Source of the DNA: Didymella arachidicola
Taxonomy: Eukaryota > Ascomycota > Dothideomycetes > Pleosporales > Didymellaceae
Direction: 5' to 3'
Length of the DNA: 64,000 nt
Assembly: GCA_016630955.3 (NCBI GenBank)
Contig: CM049990.2
Span: forward strand, 124,001 to 188,000
Positions 44,642 to 55,965 of the stretch are shown in pieces. The first letter of the stretch is position 1. Every line of letters starts with the position of its first letter. The position numbers and the translations under genes are program-made. Below the pieces are notes generated by a model. The model saw only the letters and a list, made by a program, of their open reading frames with translations. It was not told the DNA's origin and made no database searches.

Positions 44642-45154
44642 TTACGGCCTGACGACGCGGAGACCGTCCTTGGCAGGCGAAGCTGCGCGCTTGAAAGACT
44701 GTCATCATGTCAACTGATACTGATTGATTGTGTATGTTGCTGGTGTACTGACATTGTCGCACTCCTCCCACGCACGTCCAGCACCAAAACCGAGACCGAC
44801 TGTCGCGGGCCACGCGCGGCGCTTGAACAAGAGCACAGAGAAGACAATACCGAAGGATAGACCAAGACCAGAGCGGATGAGCATCGAAGAGAGGCAGCGG
44901 TCCCACTGGGTGCAGTTGTTAGTTATCGTACTCGAGCATGTGATAGCTTATCGCGTGACTTCTGTGGCTGCGATTGGGACCACAAAAGCTCTGAAGAGAC
45001 CAAACAGTCGTCGAACATGGTTTCTCCAGATCTTGGAGAAGGTGGATGTGCATTGCTAGGCGAGCGTGTGTACCTTCTCATTGAGGAGAGCTTCGCTCAC
45101 GGGGCGGGTGGTGCGCGGGATAGGCGCAATAGGTTGGGAAGGAGCATCAGACAT
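44642..45154 (-). CDS. mic10: MICOS complex subunit Mic10
   Basis: A small inner mitochondrial membrane protein that bends cristae junctions. Three exons: 45154-45074, 44905-44753 and 44698-44642, 96 aa. Two transmembrane segments each carry the Gly-rich oligomerisation motif: SGLGLSFGIVFSVLLF (about 39-54) and ATVGLGFGAGRAWEECD (about 61-77). The pre-helix WDRCLSSMLIRSG and inter-helix KRRAW are diagnostic. Splice sites are GTACAC...CACCCAG and GTCAGT...GACAG; both introns are phase 0 and keep the frame. The N-terminus (MSDAPSQPIAPIPRTTRPVS) is a short intermembrane-space extension. The gene is missed by simple ORF calling because no exon exceeds 51 codons. It is divergent from URB2, starting 245 bp away. 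Confidence 0.93.
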
Positions 45155-45398
45155 GGCGGCAGCGTATGCGTGAGGAATTGGTCGTCTTGGGGTGTCTGGC
45201 GACGGTGATGGGAGACGAAACGGGCGGACAAACGGTGGTGTTGATGCCGGCACAGCTCAGCGACGTCAAACTCCGGCGAGGCTTGGCAGGGCCGGCAGGG
45301 AAGCTGCGACTACGAGCTGCCCCACAAAAAACTCTAGGATCGCTGAGGAAAGAGCAGCGCGTTTCCTCTTGAACGACACCACGAGCCTGGGGGAAGAA
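45155..45398. promoter_or_regulatory. Shared bidirectional promoter region, mic10 / urb2
   Basis: 244 bp separate the two divergent start codons, one for a mitochondrial protein and one for a ribosome-assembly protein. G+C-rich with no TATA box seen, as is common for housekeeping promoters. Sharing is inferred from distance. Confidence 0.5.
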
Positions 45399-48300
45399 AT
45401 GGCGCCCAACATGACAGTACGATACAAATACAATACTTGACCCATTTGTATGTCCTAACAAATCATAGACAGTCCAGGAAGGGCCTGCGCCAACCCGCCC
45501 TCGTCTGCAAGCTATCAACCAGGATTTCTCAGACGTGAATGAACAAATCAAACAGGCTGCGCAGATTATTGGCCTACCCGACAACTGGTCGAATATGAAT
45601 GACGACGAAAGATCTCGTGTTCCAAAGACGTCGGTGAGAGCACGAGCAGAATGGGTTTTGCGCTGGGCGCTCGACAAGTTGAAAGACGAGACGGCGACTG
45701 GGAAGACCGCACGAGGGACCGTTGCGCTATGGAATTTGCTAGATTGGATGCTCGCCGTTATGCCAGTATGGCGCAGTGCACCACACCTACGAGACGCTGC
45801 TTTCCCTTCCGTCCTCGAAAGAACGATGACCGAACACTTCGATCAGACGCTGCCTGCTCCCACATATGCAGACGTGGAGATGAGCGATGTGTCCGGTTCG
45901 AGCGAGACGATCAGCGAGAGCACAAAGCCGTCAAAGAAGCGAAAGCGCGGCGCGGCCAGCACGAATGGCACTTCTGGGCAGCCTCTGAGGCCTTTGGAGC
46001 TTCAGAGACTGTTCATAACGATCAGGACGATAGTCAGGTCGATTATTAGACTGAGCACCACGCATACTCAGGACGAAGACACTGTCCAGGCTGAGCTCAT
46101 GAAACTCGTGTTGAGAACAGACGGTGGGCAGGCAGCCAGTATTTTGAAGAACTGGCTCACCGCTGTGGAGAAGCTTCTAGCCTTGGCTCCAACCACGTCA
46201 GGTGACCAGCACCTTACCGAGATACTGGATCTTTCTTCCGTCGTTGAAATTTGGGAGCTCCGGACGTCCACATTAAGTGAAGACTCTGAAGGCTCTGCTG
46301 ACGAGTTCTCCGGAGAGTGTCTCATTCCAGCTCTGACGCTTCTCGACACATTAAGGGCATTACGTTCCATGCACCCGGACCAGTCCGTGATCTCTTCGAT
46401 TGATCGGGCAACGCAGGCCATAGAGAAGCTTCTTGCGAGGCATTTGTTTGCACCTGCCAGAGCCACCTTCCTTGCTGATGCAAACAAGATCACTGAAGTC
46501 AGTAGCAAGTATCACGAGGCAACACTGCTTGCAAGTAATTTGGGTCCGCTACGCGCGAAGCTACTTCAAGCAGCTCAAATCGAGGATCAAGGCGAGTCAG
46601 TCCCAGCTGAACTGGCGGCTCTGTCTGGTGCCTCTTCACAGCTTCTGAGCCTGGCTATTCGTACTTCGCCCTCAAAGACACCGAGAAGCAAGCTCGCCGA
46701 GAAGCCTTGGATCGAGGCCGTCTTCATTGCTTTGGTCGAGTGCGCCGGCTGCTCGTTGACTACGCCGCCAGAGTTTGTGACACCGCAGACTGCTATTGAT
46801 CTGCTTGTCCAGGCCATCAGTATCCTCCGAGAGCACAGCGTAAGCATCAAGTCAGATATTTTGAAAGACTTGTTCTGGTACCATTCTGGTATCAAGTATC
46901 CTGTTGGCAAGGATAAACAAGTCCATTGGTCTCTGGTGGCAGCCCTGATCGAGCTCGACCCGAGTGTCTTTGTGACAGAGCCAAAGGGTCTCGCAGGAGC
47001 TGCCAAAGCACCACAAAGCGACCTTGCACAAACCGTATTTGACGAGCTCTCGAGGGCTCAATTCGAGGGCTCTCTCGGCGACACAGTCCAGCGCTCAGCC
47101 GCGAAAATCCAGCAACACCCCCAGGTGACCCGGTCCACCATCTTACAACGTGTTGTAGTCCCTTTGATGGCTGGGTTCGCCACAAATCGCAATCTGCTCG
47201 GCTTCATCGGTCGTTGGGATGAGCAGCTGATCAAGGCCAACAGACATGAGAATCGCAAAGCCCTCAAAGAAAGTGGAGACTTGATTTGGGCAGATCGCAC
47301 GATCAGTCAGGCACTTGCTCAGCGATTTGAGCAGTCCTTGACCCATGGACAGATCGCGAAGCTATTGCAGGAGCATGTGCAGCGTATGCATGAGCTCGGC
47401 AGCGCCTTAGGTACAGAAGCCAAGCAGGATGTGAACGTCAAAAAGCTCTCGTCGTATAAGAGAGCTGCAAGCACATCAGTCATCATACCAGCTGTTCTGC
47501 AGTCCATCAAATCTGACGAAATCATTGGAGCGGTCAAATCGCAGTTGGTTTCTCTGCTCAAGGCGTACTCAACTTGGGTTCAAGACGGCCGCTATGCCGT
47601 ACACACACAGCTGTCACTATCTTGGCTCACATTGTGCCAGCTCGTGTCGAAGCTCTGGCCAATCGAGCTGCATGGTTCAGTAGAACAGCAAGATGAGCTG
47701 TTGTCACCCTTGATCGAGCAGTCGCTAAATGATGTTTCTGCAGCATCAGACAAACGTGTGGATTCTACAGTACGAGCAGCTGCCATGTTGTTTCTGCTCG
47801 ATGCCTGCGATCACATGCAGACGCTGCCCGGCTCTGAGGACCTCATTCGCCCGACCCTAGGCAAGACTCTCCACATGCTTGCGGGCAATGCTCTCGACCG
47901 AACAGAGCATGTCAAGATGGTTGATTTCTTCTGTGCAGAATTCATCTCTTTGTTCGGCCATCTGGGAGCCGAGACATCCCAGCAAGCTCTACAGCAACTG
48001 CTTTCAGCCGTCTCAACTCTTGATGACAACGATGGCAACGCTGCCATCCAGTCACTGTCCCAGACCATCTTTGCACAAGGGAGTGCGTCACTACAAGACC
48101 TCTACGTTACGACCCTGTGCGAACTCTTACTGATGGACAATATTCGTGCGCGAACCCTGGCAACAACAGCACTGTACTTCGTCCGACCATCCGCTATCTC
48201 TCGCGAGAAGCGAGAGGCTGTGTTGGATCAGCTCGTAGACATAATCATGTCGGGCACGCAAGATGTTGCCGCCGTTCTGAGCATCGTCGTCCAGCTCATG

Positions 48301-49908
48301 GAATCATCCAATGCGACCGCCAAGATCTCCAGCGATGGTAACGTCCTGTTCAAGATCGCAGAGCAGCTGCAGAAAACGAACGCCGCATCGATGTCGACGC
48401 TCCAATTACTTCAAAACGTTGCTCAAATGACCCTAGGGCAGATCGTCTCCAACCAGAGTCAATCCCAGAACATGATTTATCTGGGCATGTTCAAGAAGAA
48501 TCTTGATTCAACAATCGGCAAGGGCAAGCAATGTTCTGCTGCTAATCTGGCTTTACTTCGCGCGGTTGTTGCCGTGCAGAAACAGAACAATCTGCTTCAG
48601 CACAAGCAGTATGTTTCCGTCTTGAAGACATGCCTGACCAGCGAGTCATCGGATACCAATGCAGCATCGCTTGAGCAAGTAATTGATGCGTTCAATGAGT
48701 TGTCGGTCACCGTTGTTGCGGAAGCCAAGCTTTTGGACTCGACTCAAGCCTGGCTGCGCACCTGGATCAGCGAGAGCGCAGACCTGGAGTCTTACATGGT
48801 CACGGGCGGCCAGGGGCCTCTCGAGCTGGCGGAGCATGTCGTGCGCCTTCATACAACAGTGGCAAAGTACAAGCTCTACCCCAGCACACAGTGGCTTGTT
48901 AGCTTTACGCTCAAGTGCCTTCGTGAGCCGGTGCCTGAACAACGCAAGATTGCCACTGTTACTACAACGAAGACCGTTTTCGCTCAGCTCCCAGCGTTCG
49001 AGAAGCTCGATCTTGTCCAAGTTCTCACTCATCCAGCCGACCCTTTCGACCGATCCTCCTCGTACCGGCTGCTCACAGCTCTCCTCAGCACTCTCGAAGA
49101 CCGGCCTGAATCCAATATCGAGCTGAGAAACAACCAGCTTGCCCTGCTGCCCAAGCTGTGCGCACTCGTCACAGCCTCGTCAGAACACGCATCCTTCAAC
49201 GCCCTCGTTTCCAGCGTCAATACGCTCCTCTCCTCAACGCCCTCCCTCGTAACACAGCACAGCATCGAGATGACACTGGCCGCGGTCTCAACACTGTCCT
49301 CGCGCTCGAGCCCCCAGCTCCCCGCCACGCATGCACCCGCCGTTTACGCTCGCCTTTGCGAAACTACCCGTCTTGTTCTCCTTCTGCACCGCGGTCGTCT
49401 GGGCGGACGCTTGCATATACTTCTGCCCGTGCTGCAGAACCTGCTGTTTCTACTCTTTACACCGCACTCCGGGCGCGGCGGTTTACCCTTCTGGTGCCGC
49501 GACTCCAGTGCATCGCTCACAGCTGAAAACGGCGGCCAGTTCGCCCGCGTACTGGCCACATTATGCAACCCACCTCAAAGCTCAATCCAAAAGACGCATC
49601 AGACCGGCAAGAAAGGTGCGCTCAACGATCCTGTCAAGAAAGCTCGGGAGGTTAGCAGTGCGTTCCTGTATCCGCTTCTGGCGAGCTATAGCAGATTCCA
49701 GCTCAGCGGCAGAATGGAAGCAAGCGTTAGAGAGAAGGTTATGCCAGGCATTTGGGAGGTGATTGGCACCGCCAGTCTGAGCAGAGATGGTCTGGATGCT
49801 ATGTTTGCGGGTCTTGGACGCAGTGAGCGCGATGTCTGGCGCGGTGTATGGAGTGAGTGGGAGAGTGTGCATGGGAGGAAGGATCTGTTAAGCGGAGATG
49901 TTGTATAA
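45399..49908 (+). CDS. urb2: Nucleolar pre-ribosome assembly protein Urb2/Npa2
   Basis: A large alpha-solenoid protein of early 60S pre-ribosomal particles, required for 27S pre-rRNA processing. Exon 1 (45399-45416) encodes only MAPNMT; a 52-bp intron with GTACGA donor, CTAAC branch-like site and CATAG acceptor leads to exon 2 (45469-49908), in total 1,485 aa. Helical repeats extend through the chain. A basic KKRKRG cluster at about residue 160 is a likely nuclear localisation signal. The C-terminal 200 residues hold the Urb2 domain (SLVTQHSIEMTLAAVSTLSS, CETTRLVLLLHRGRLGGRLH, LLPVLQNLLFLLFTPH). The assignment rests on this domain and on size; the rest of the family is poorly conserved. The frame is uninterrupted for 4.4 kb. 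Confidence 0.85.
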
Positions 49909-50077
49909 GATGTATGTTAAACCTGTCTGATCTCAAAGCTTCACCGCTACAATACGGTGGTGTGCGATTGAGGATAAGAGGGGTGGTTTGTGTCCAGAGG
50001 TACTGCAAAGGACAAGAATTCGTATCTGTCGTCGTAATATTAGTCGTGTACTAGGTGTACTTTGGCGCTTTACCCCA

Positions 50078-50974
50078 CTACCGATTGCCAAACCTCCAAG
50101 CATCTCCTTCCTCCACCCACACCCCAGAACCATTTCCATCAAATCTAACTCTCTTTTCACATCCCTCGCATCTTGCATATCTCTCACTCTTACACTCACA
50201 CCACTCCAGACTCCCCTCGAGCTCGGACGGACTCATCATCCTCTCCTCCAACCACCTCGCCAGCCCCTCATCAACACTACCAACCACCCTCGCACACTGC
50301 ACACCACGAATGCCAGTGAACAGCTTCAGTACTGCGGCATTGCAGCCGTCATACATGCTCTGCCAAGCCTTGAGCTCGAGGAACTCAGCGCCAGAGAAAG
50401 CGGCCGTGGCCTGTGCAGCCGTGAAGCGCGGATCCGTGTCAAGACGGATGGTGAGTTGCCAGCGCTTGATCTTGCTCAGAACAGTCGGATACAGAATAGG
50501 CTTAGACGTCGTCATGAGATGCGGCAGTGCGGTGAGAAGGCTTGGGTGTGCGTGGAACACGTGCGTGGTGTAAAGCAGATCCTTTGCTTCTTCATAGATA
50601 CGCCTGCACGTAACCAGGACTGCCGAATGCGTTAGGGCTGGTATGGGTATTCTGGGGCCAGAGGCGAGCTCAGATAGCTTTGTTGGCGTATTTGCGCACA
50701 GAAGCTCTTCGTAGATCTGGTTGCGCAGTTCCGCGGGTAAGCGGAAGAACGGGCTCTCGAGTTGTTCGTCTATGATGTCGTGAGGCAGCGAGGAGGACGA
50801 TATAACGCTATCATTACGTTCGAACTTGATTGGTGCTGCTGCAGGTACATGTGATGGGCGGTAGTGGCCACCGAGAAGAGGACGTTCAGGTAGCTGCTTT
50901 GTAGATGGTTCCTGCTCTGCGTGTACCGAGGCGAAGTGGCCACCTTGCGCGGCAAAGTAAAATGCATTTGCCAT
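50078..50974 (-). CDS. LPAELRN-type hypothetical protein (F-box-like)
   Basis: A 298-aa single-exon protein. Residues about 70-95 (SPFFRLPAELRNQIYEELL) match the short F-box/2EXR-like motif found in a very large fungal family; the following VTCRRIYEEAKDLLYTTHVF is the conserved second block. The rest includes RWLEERMMSPSELEGS and a Cys-containing stretch (WCECKSERYARCEGCEKR, four Cys) that could bind one zinc. The function of the family is unknown; a link to ubiquitin ligases is only suggested by the F-box-like helix. The stop lies 169 bp from that of the convergent urb2 gene. Long plus-strand frames at 49988-50635 are antisense. Confidence 0.8.
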   Translation of the reverse strand: MANAFYFAAQGGHFASVHAEQEPSTKQLPERPLLGGHYRPSHVPAAAPIKFERNDSVISSSSLPHDIIDEQLESPFFRLPAELRNQIYEELLCANTPTKLSELASGPRIPIPALTHSAVLVTCRRIYEEAKDLLYTTHVFHAHPSLLTALPHLMTTSKPILYPTVLSKIKRWQLTIRLDTDPRFTAAQATAAFSGAEFLELKAWQSMYDGCNAAVLKLFTGIRGVQCARVVGSVDEGLARWLEERMMSPSELEGSLEWCECKSERYARCEGCEKRVRFDGNGSGVWVEEGDAWRFGNR

Positions 50975-52233
50975 ATTTTGTTTATCTTGTCTCGTCTGAT
51001 GTTCAAGCGGACTTGAAATTGAGGAGTAGCTTCAGAACACGTGCTTGGCTTCAGCTATGATGTTACTTGGCGGGGTGCTTCGAATGGTGGGTTGGTAAGT
51101 GTCGCGTCTGTCGATGATGCTAATCTCGATTGACGATGGATAAGATGGCGCGAGGAATATTGCACCTGGGAATACGGATGTGTATACCCTTCACCGCTTT
51201 ATCAGTCAGAATTCGTAGGTAAGTCCAGATCGGGTAATGCACCAGATCGAATGTCGGCGTGATATTAATTGATCGAGTGTATGCGGTGGTTGCTGATGCT
51301 GTGAGCGACTTCCAGCACTTTGACAAGTTGGATCCTATATATGCAAATGTTGGTGCAACGAGCACGGTTGATGTCACGTTATAACATCGACTTGAGGTGC
51401 TGTTCACGCAACAGCCCAACCCTATTCCGTCATCGGGCCGATCATGAGATAGCGGAAGTGTGAAGGTCGCGCCACAAATTCCGGGGCGTCAGTCCACTTG
51501 CTGCCTCATCTCAAAACGCACGCAACCTTATCGTAGAGCCTCATTCCCCAATCCTGCGCTTCAGCCGCAGCAATTAAATCAACCTAGTCCACTTTGCACA
51601 CGAATGCGAAGGTCGTTGGTTTCGGACGCACTGGGGGCAAGCCGTCTCGAAAGGCGGGGTCGATCCACGAGGCGTGAGCCATCAGCCTAAAACCACAACC
51701 TCTTGAATCTAACTCATTAATTATCAGCCATGACTAAGATTGTTCTTGCGCAGTGATCGTTGCATATGCTGATTGCACCCACGTTTTGAATCCAAGAATA
51801 GCAGATTACACGCTCAACAAAATGGGTCTCATCGCGGTGGTGCAGTGGTGTGATGCTCCTCATTCTGTCCGAGTTTCCTCAGCCGCAGGACCGATCGCCG
51901 CGAACACCGGACACAACTTTCGAGACGTCGAATTCGCAAGAGGTCTTCCAAATAGCTCGCAAGCTTCTTGAAGACTAACGAGAGCTCTGGTGGGCTAGAA
52001 TGGAATTGGATTTGTATCAGATCATCGCTATTACTTACATTGTTTACATTGTATCGTGCTGCTCGAGGTAGTATGGCTGCCTATCCGTACACTAATGCAT
52101 CTTGCGTAGATCATATCGACCATGTCCCTCGTATGGATCGCGTTCAAAAGACTCACCGATGCTCCGCCTTCACTGTAGGAGCGACATAGCACTCTATATA
52201 CCTCACAGCTTCTCCGTCAACCTCAGCAACCTC
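50975..52233. other. Intergenic, no gene seen
   Basis: Upstream region of the LPAE-type gene and 3' flank of the secreted-protein gene. Frames of up to about 100 codons show no coding character. Confidence 0.45.
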
Positions 52234-52963
52234 TCAGACCATGAGACCTGCAAGACCAGCTACTACAGCAGCTCCAATTACCTTCTTTGAATCCGTTGTG
52301 GGAACTGGAGCTGCGCCGACAACCATCTAGATTGTCTGCGTCTGTCCAGTCTTCCCTGTCAACGTTCCCATGCCGATCGAGCCCACGCCGGGCAAAGGGG
52401 CTTGCGACATAGCCTCGAAGTGGAACGTTTCGGTCTGTGGCACCCATGTACGAAGTGTACCAATGTGAGTTTCGATCCACTGCACGGTCACGAAGTCATC
52501 ACCGGTGAGCTGTGGAGGCACTACAGGCACTGTCGTCGTTGCAGGGACCGGAGGTAGGGAGGCGGCTGGAGGGGCCGGAGGCACAGCTTGTTCAACTGGC
52601 GGTACGGCTGCAGCTGGTGTAGGCGTTGCTGTAGTCATTGAAGACTTCCATTCTGGTACTTCGATCGCTGGAGGTGCATCTACCGGCGCAAAGCCTGGTG
52701 CCTGACGAAGTCTAGCGATAGCATTAGCTTCAGACAACAACCGCAATGATAAGCAAACACCGAAGTCCAACAACTCACTCGAGGACCTCCTGGACAAGTG
52801 AAGGTATCGAGCTGGGTTTTGAACCGCTTGAAGTTGGCGTTGCATGCGGAGCTGTAGTGTTGGAACATGGTGTATGCGGCGCAAGTGCAGAAAGCACATA
52901 GTCCAAAGGACTGCCTGTTGCGGTTTCTGCGAAAACTATCGCAGCTAAACAGTTAATGCGCAT
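52234..52963 (-). CDS. Secreted Pro/Thr-rich protein, GPI-like tail beyond an amber codon
   Basis: Exon 1 (52963-52779) starts MRINCLAAIVFAETATG, a short signal peptide, and continues SPLDYVLSALAPHTPCSN with Thr/Ser/Pro-rich sequence. A GTGAGT donor and CGCTAG acceptor join LVQEVLE to LRQAPGFAPVDAPPAIEVPE in exon 2 (52711-52327). Repeated Pro/Ala/Thr stretches (VPPAPPAASLPPVPATTT) follow, then VTVQWIETHIGTLRTWVPQT and IGMGTLTGKTGQTQTI. TAG at 52327-52329 ends the 189-aa frame. The same frame then continues for 30 codons, MVVGAAPVPTTDSKKVIGAA and VVAGLAGLMV, to TGA at 52234-52236; this is a typical omega-site plus hydrophobic GPI signal. The gene therefore looks like a GPI-anchored surface protein cut short by one nonsense codon. 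Family name unknown. Confidence 0.65.
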
Positions 52964-55900
52964 GGTTGAGATGTGCGACGACCTCCAGAGGTAGGACACC
53001 GGTCGAGGGTCTGTTGTGTTGTCACCAACAATCCGCTGTGATCTGGCAAACGGTCCGCTGGGGGCTCTAAGGGACTTGGTAGACAGACGGCTGTTCGTCA
53101 CACGACTGAATGTTGAGGCGTGTGTGACTGATGATCGTTTACTATCAAACGTATGCTCTCCAAGAAACGACAGAAGGATGTTGCAGACCAAAATGTAAAC
53201 AAAGGGTGTGTGAAACAAAGTGATCGAGCTGCAGAAGCTGTGATGTTTGTGAGTGGCATCATGCACGGCAAGAGCGTACGCCAGTGTCCAGGCAGCTGCT
53301 TCCTCCGTGACGGCGGTTTATGTCCTTCCCGCGCAGCATCTGCACAGAGTGAATGTCACAAAGATCGACATGTATTCCTCCAGCGCTTGCTGGGCCAGGG
53401 CAAGCCTCGACTTGATAGCATCCCCAATGATACAAGAATCGTGCATCCCCCAGACCTGGGTATGATCGGTCGTGGCATAACATGATCAGAAATGATAAAG
53501 TACAGCTCGGCGATGAGGCATGCGAGCTACCTGCCTTGCATCAACATGGCGTCCAAAGTCAAAGAAGCACCCACCAGCCACATCCAGGCAGCACCTGCAT
53601 TCCACCTCCAGCCTCACCTTCCTCGCTACCAGACTCACCACTCTGCCTTCCCCCCTTACCTCATCGTACTCTCATCCGCACTTCCGGTCAACGACCCCTT
53701 GCGTAGCTTTGCTGACATTCAGATCCACAGCTCCGCAGTCTATTGAATGCACTCAGCTCTCCATCGGGAAGTCGTGCATTCGTACCGGACGCAACTTCGG
53801 CTCCAAAGGTGCGGGAAAACAAGCATTTTCTCGCCCTCGCTTGTGCTACTGGGAGCGGTAAAGGGGCAGTCTAGCGCGGCGCCGGCGAAGCTTAGCATTT
53901 ATTGCCACCAGGGAAGAATGGAGCGATGTACGGTAGCATCAGGGGGTGTGAAGATCTATCGATTCCGGGAGATGAAGAGCTCGGCAGTGGCTATTCGGTA
54001 TCGGCCGTTGTTGTGGGTAAGCCAGCGATGGAACGAGCGCGAGTTATAACCGAGCAAAGTTTGCAGGCCGAAGTGGTGGTCTCGCAGAGGGGAGATCCAT
54101 CCGGCTCACGACTGCCACTGGTCAACGACTACGACTTTCCGAAGGGAGCCCTGCCTGTCGTGCCCTTCTCCGCAACCCTTCGTTCGCTCAACGGCAATGT
54201 GAGTGTAATGTCCGCTGAACCAACGTCGCGCCTGTCATGCAAGCTAATCAGAGTTCCACACAAGTCCAACAGCACTTGCATGCGGTATAATCGCAGCATG
54301 CAAAGCGAACAGGTGCAAGATCACCGTTGATACCGCAGCTGTCTTGTCGCCATTCACATAAGATCCGCTCGCAATTTCGCCAGGGAAGTTTTTGCTGACT
54401 GCAGCGAAGAGCGGCGCATAAGTGGACACCCTGTGTCCATCGTCATCACCGCAACAAACAGACATCCGATCATCCTCAAAACCGCCCGCCAAACACATGT
54501 TCAGCAACTTATCCACTGATCCAAGCAACCCTCTCAGACCGACAGGGTCACACCCACTCACCATCACCACCCGTAACCCTCTCCAAAAATACAACGCCCC
54601 ACCACACTGATAAAAGCTTCAAAGCGCCAAACTCTGCAATTACGAGCGCACAACCACTGCCCAGCGCCGCCTCCCTCCATCCACGCACACCCCAACACTT
54701 CTTGTCATGAGTGGCCAGCTCGCCCCAGCCAAGCGCGGCGCAGGTACGCTTCGTCCCTGCGCTGGCGCCTGAGCCGGCGTACGACCATGCAGAAGCGGTG
54801 CCGGCTAACCGCTTTTTGGTTTGGAACCCCTGGCGAGTCTGATTGACAGCCTTGCCGAACTTACGGCAGTCATTTGAATTTTGATTAATGGAACGAAGCG
54901 CAGCTACTGTTACAACAGGAGAGATCGTGATAGGTAAGGTAGACGACGTCATTTCATCCAACGTGTTAAATAATGAATGTGGATGACAGCGGCGCCTCAC
55001 GGCAATTGCGCGAGCCGGCGCTCGGGATCAGCGCTGCGTTATGGCTCGGCGAGCGCATTGAAGTTTGTGGACTCAGCTCCGCGCATCGCGAGCTTACACA
55101 GTACAATGTCATTGAAGTAAATCTCGTGGCAGCGTTAGGCTTCGGCGCTTGGATTCTCTACAAGGGCGCTCGAGCCTACCACGGTAATTAGTGGCGGTTG
55201 AATCTTCGTACCGTAGTGACCCCGAGCCAGGCTCTTGGAAAGGCGCCGACTTGGGCGATCAAAAATTGTGGTGAGATCACGATCGAGGTGAAGATTGCTG
55301 TTTTGTAGAGTATCTTATTTTCTTTGATGATCAGGCGGCGGATACATTGAACCGCGGCCAGTCCCAAATTGCTAACTGTGTCCTCCCAGGAAAAACAACA
55401 TGCCTCGTAATGCGATGGTAGTGAGAAAAGGGCCGTAAAGGCAGTGCGGGTGGTATCAATCCTTTTCCCCGTAACCTCCAAGAAAAACATCAAGCCTAGC
55501 CCCCATGAATATTTATGTCGGAGTAATCTTCGAACAAGACAAGGGTCGAAGCCCACTGGTCAGAAAGAAGGTGTAAAAAAGGCTGGTGCACCAAGCCTTG
55601 TACCAAAATCTATGCACAAGAAAGCGGTAGAGTAAACGCTATAACGTGGGCAGCACTCGTGCTGCAAAACGGTTGATATCCAGAGAAGTCATCCAGCAAG
55701 CTATTGCAGCGGAGGCTCGTCCGCTAGAGCGGAGTAGTAGTGGTTGTGAAAATGAAAGTGTTGGGTAGTTCAAAGTGTTGGGTAGTCTAAAGTAGTGCGA
55801 TGCAAGGTATCCGGAAACGCCGTCGCCTAGCTCGTGCGCTCATAATGCCGCGTTCTGAGTACTCCTGAAAGAGTCTCGGTCGTCTGTGGCTGTCGCAAAA

Positions 55901-55965
55901 AAAAGAAATGTGGGAACAGTGTGGTAGTGTTCAGTGGTTAATTGTACGGTGCTTCAGCGGCAGTA
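52964..55965. other. Gene-poor stretch of 3.0 kb
   Basis: Short frames on both strands. The longest isolated one, minus strand 55000-54548 (150 codons, with an inner Met giving MTSSTLPITISPVVTVAALR), is rich in Trp, Gly and Ala and matches nothing I recognise; it may be random. Another minus-strand frame at 54594-54244 overlaps its end. A tandem duplication lies at 55755-55790. Confidence 0.4.
55755..55790. repeat. Short tandem duplication
   Basis: AAAGTGTTGGGTAGTT is repeated as AAAGTGTTGGGTAGTC, followed by a third partial copy AAAGTAG. Unit of about 18 bp, no associated gene. Confidence 0.6.

Noticed and set aside
45147..45677. 176-codon minus-strand frame between mic10 and urb2
   Set aside because: Overlaps the urb2 exons on the other strand and the divergent promoter; Ser/Arg-rich shadow.
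49988..50635. 215-codon plus-strand frame
   Set aside because: Antisense to the LPAELRN-type gene, which has the conserved motif on the minus strand.
54548..55000. 150-codon minus-strand frame
   Set aside because: Trp/Gly-rich without domain or splice context; kept only as a remark in the gap entry.
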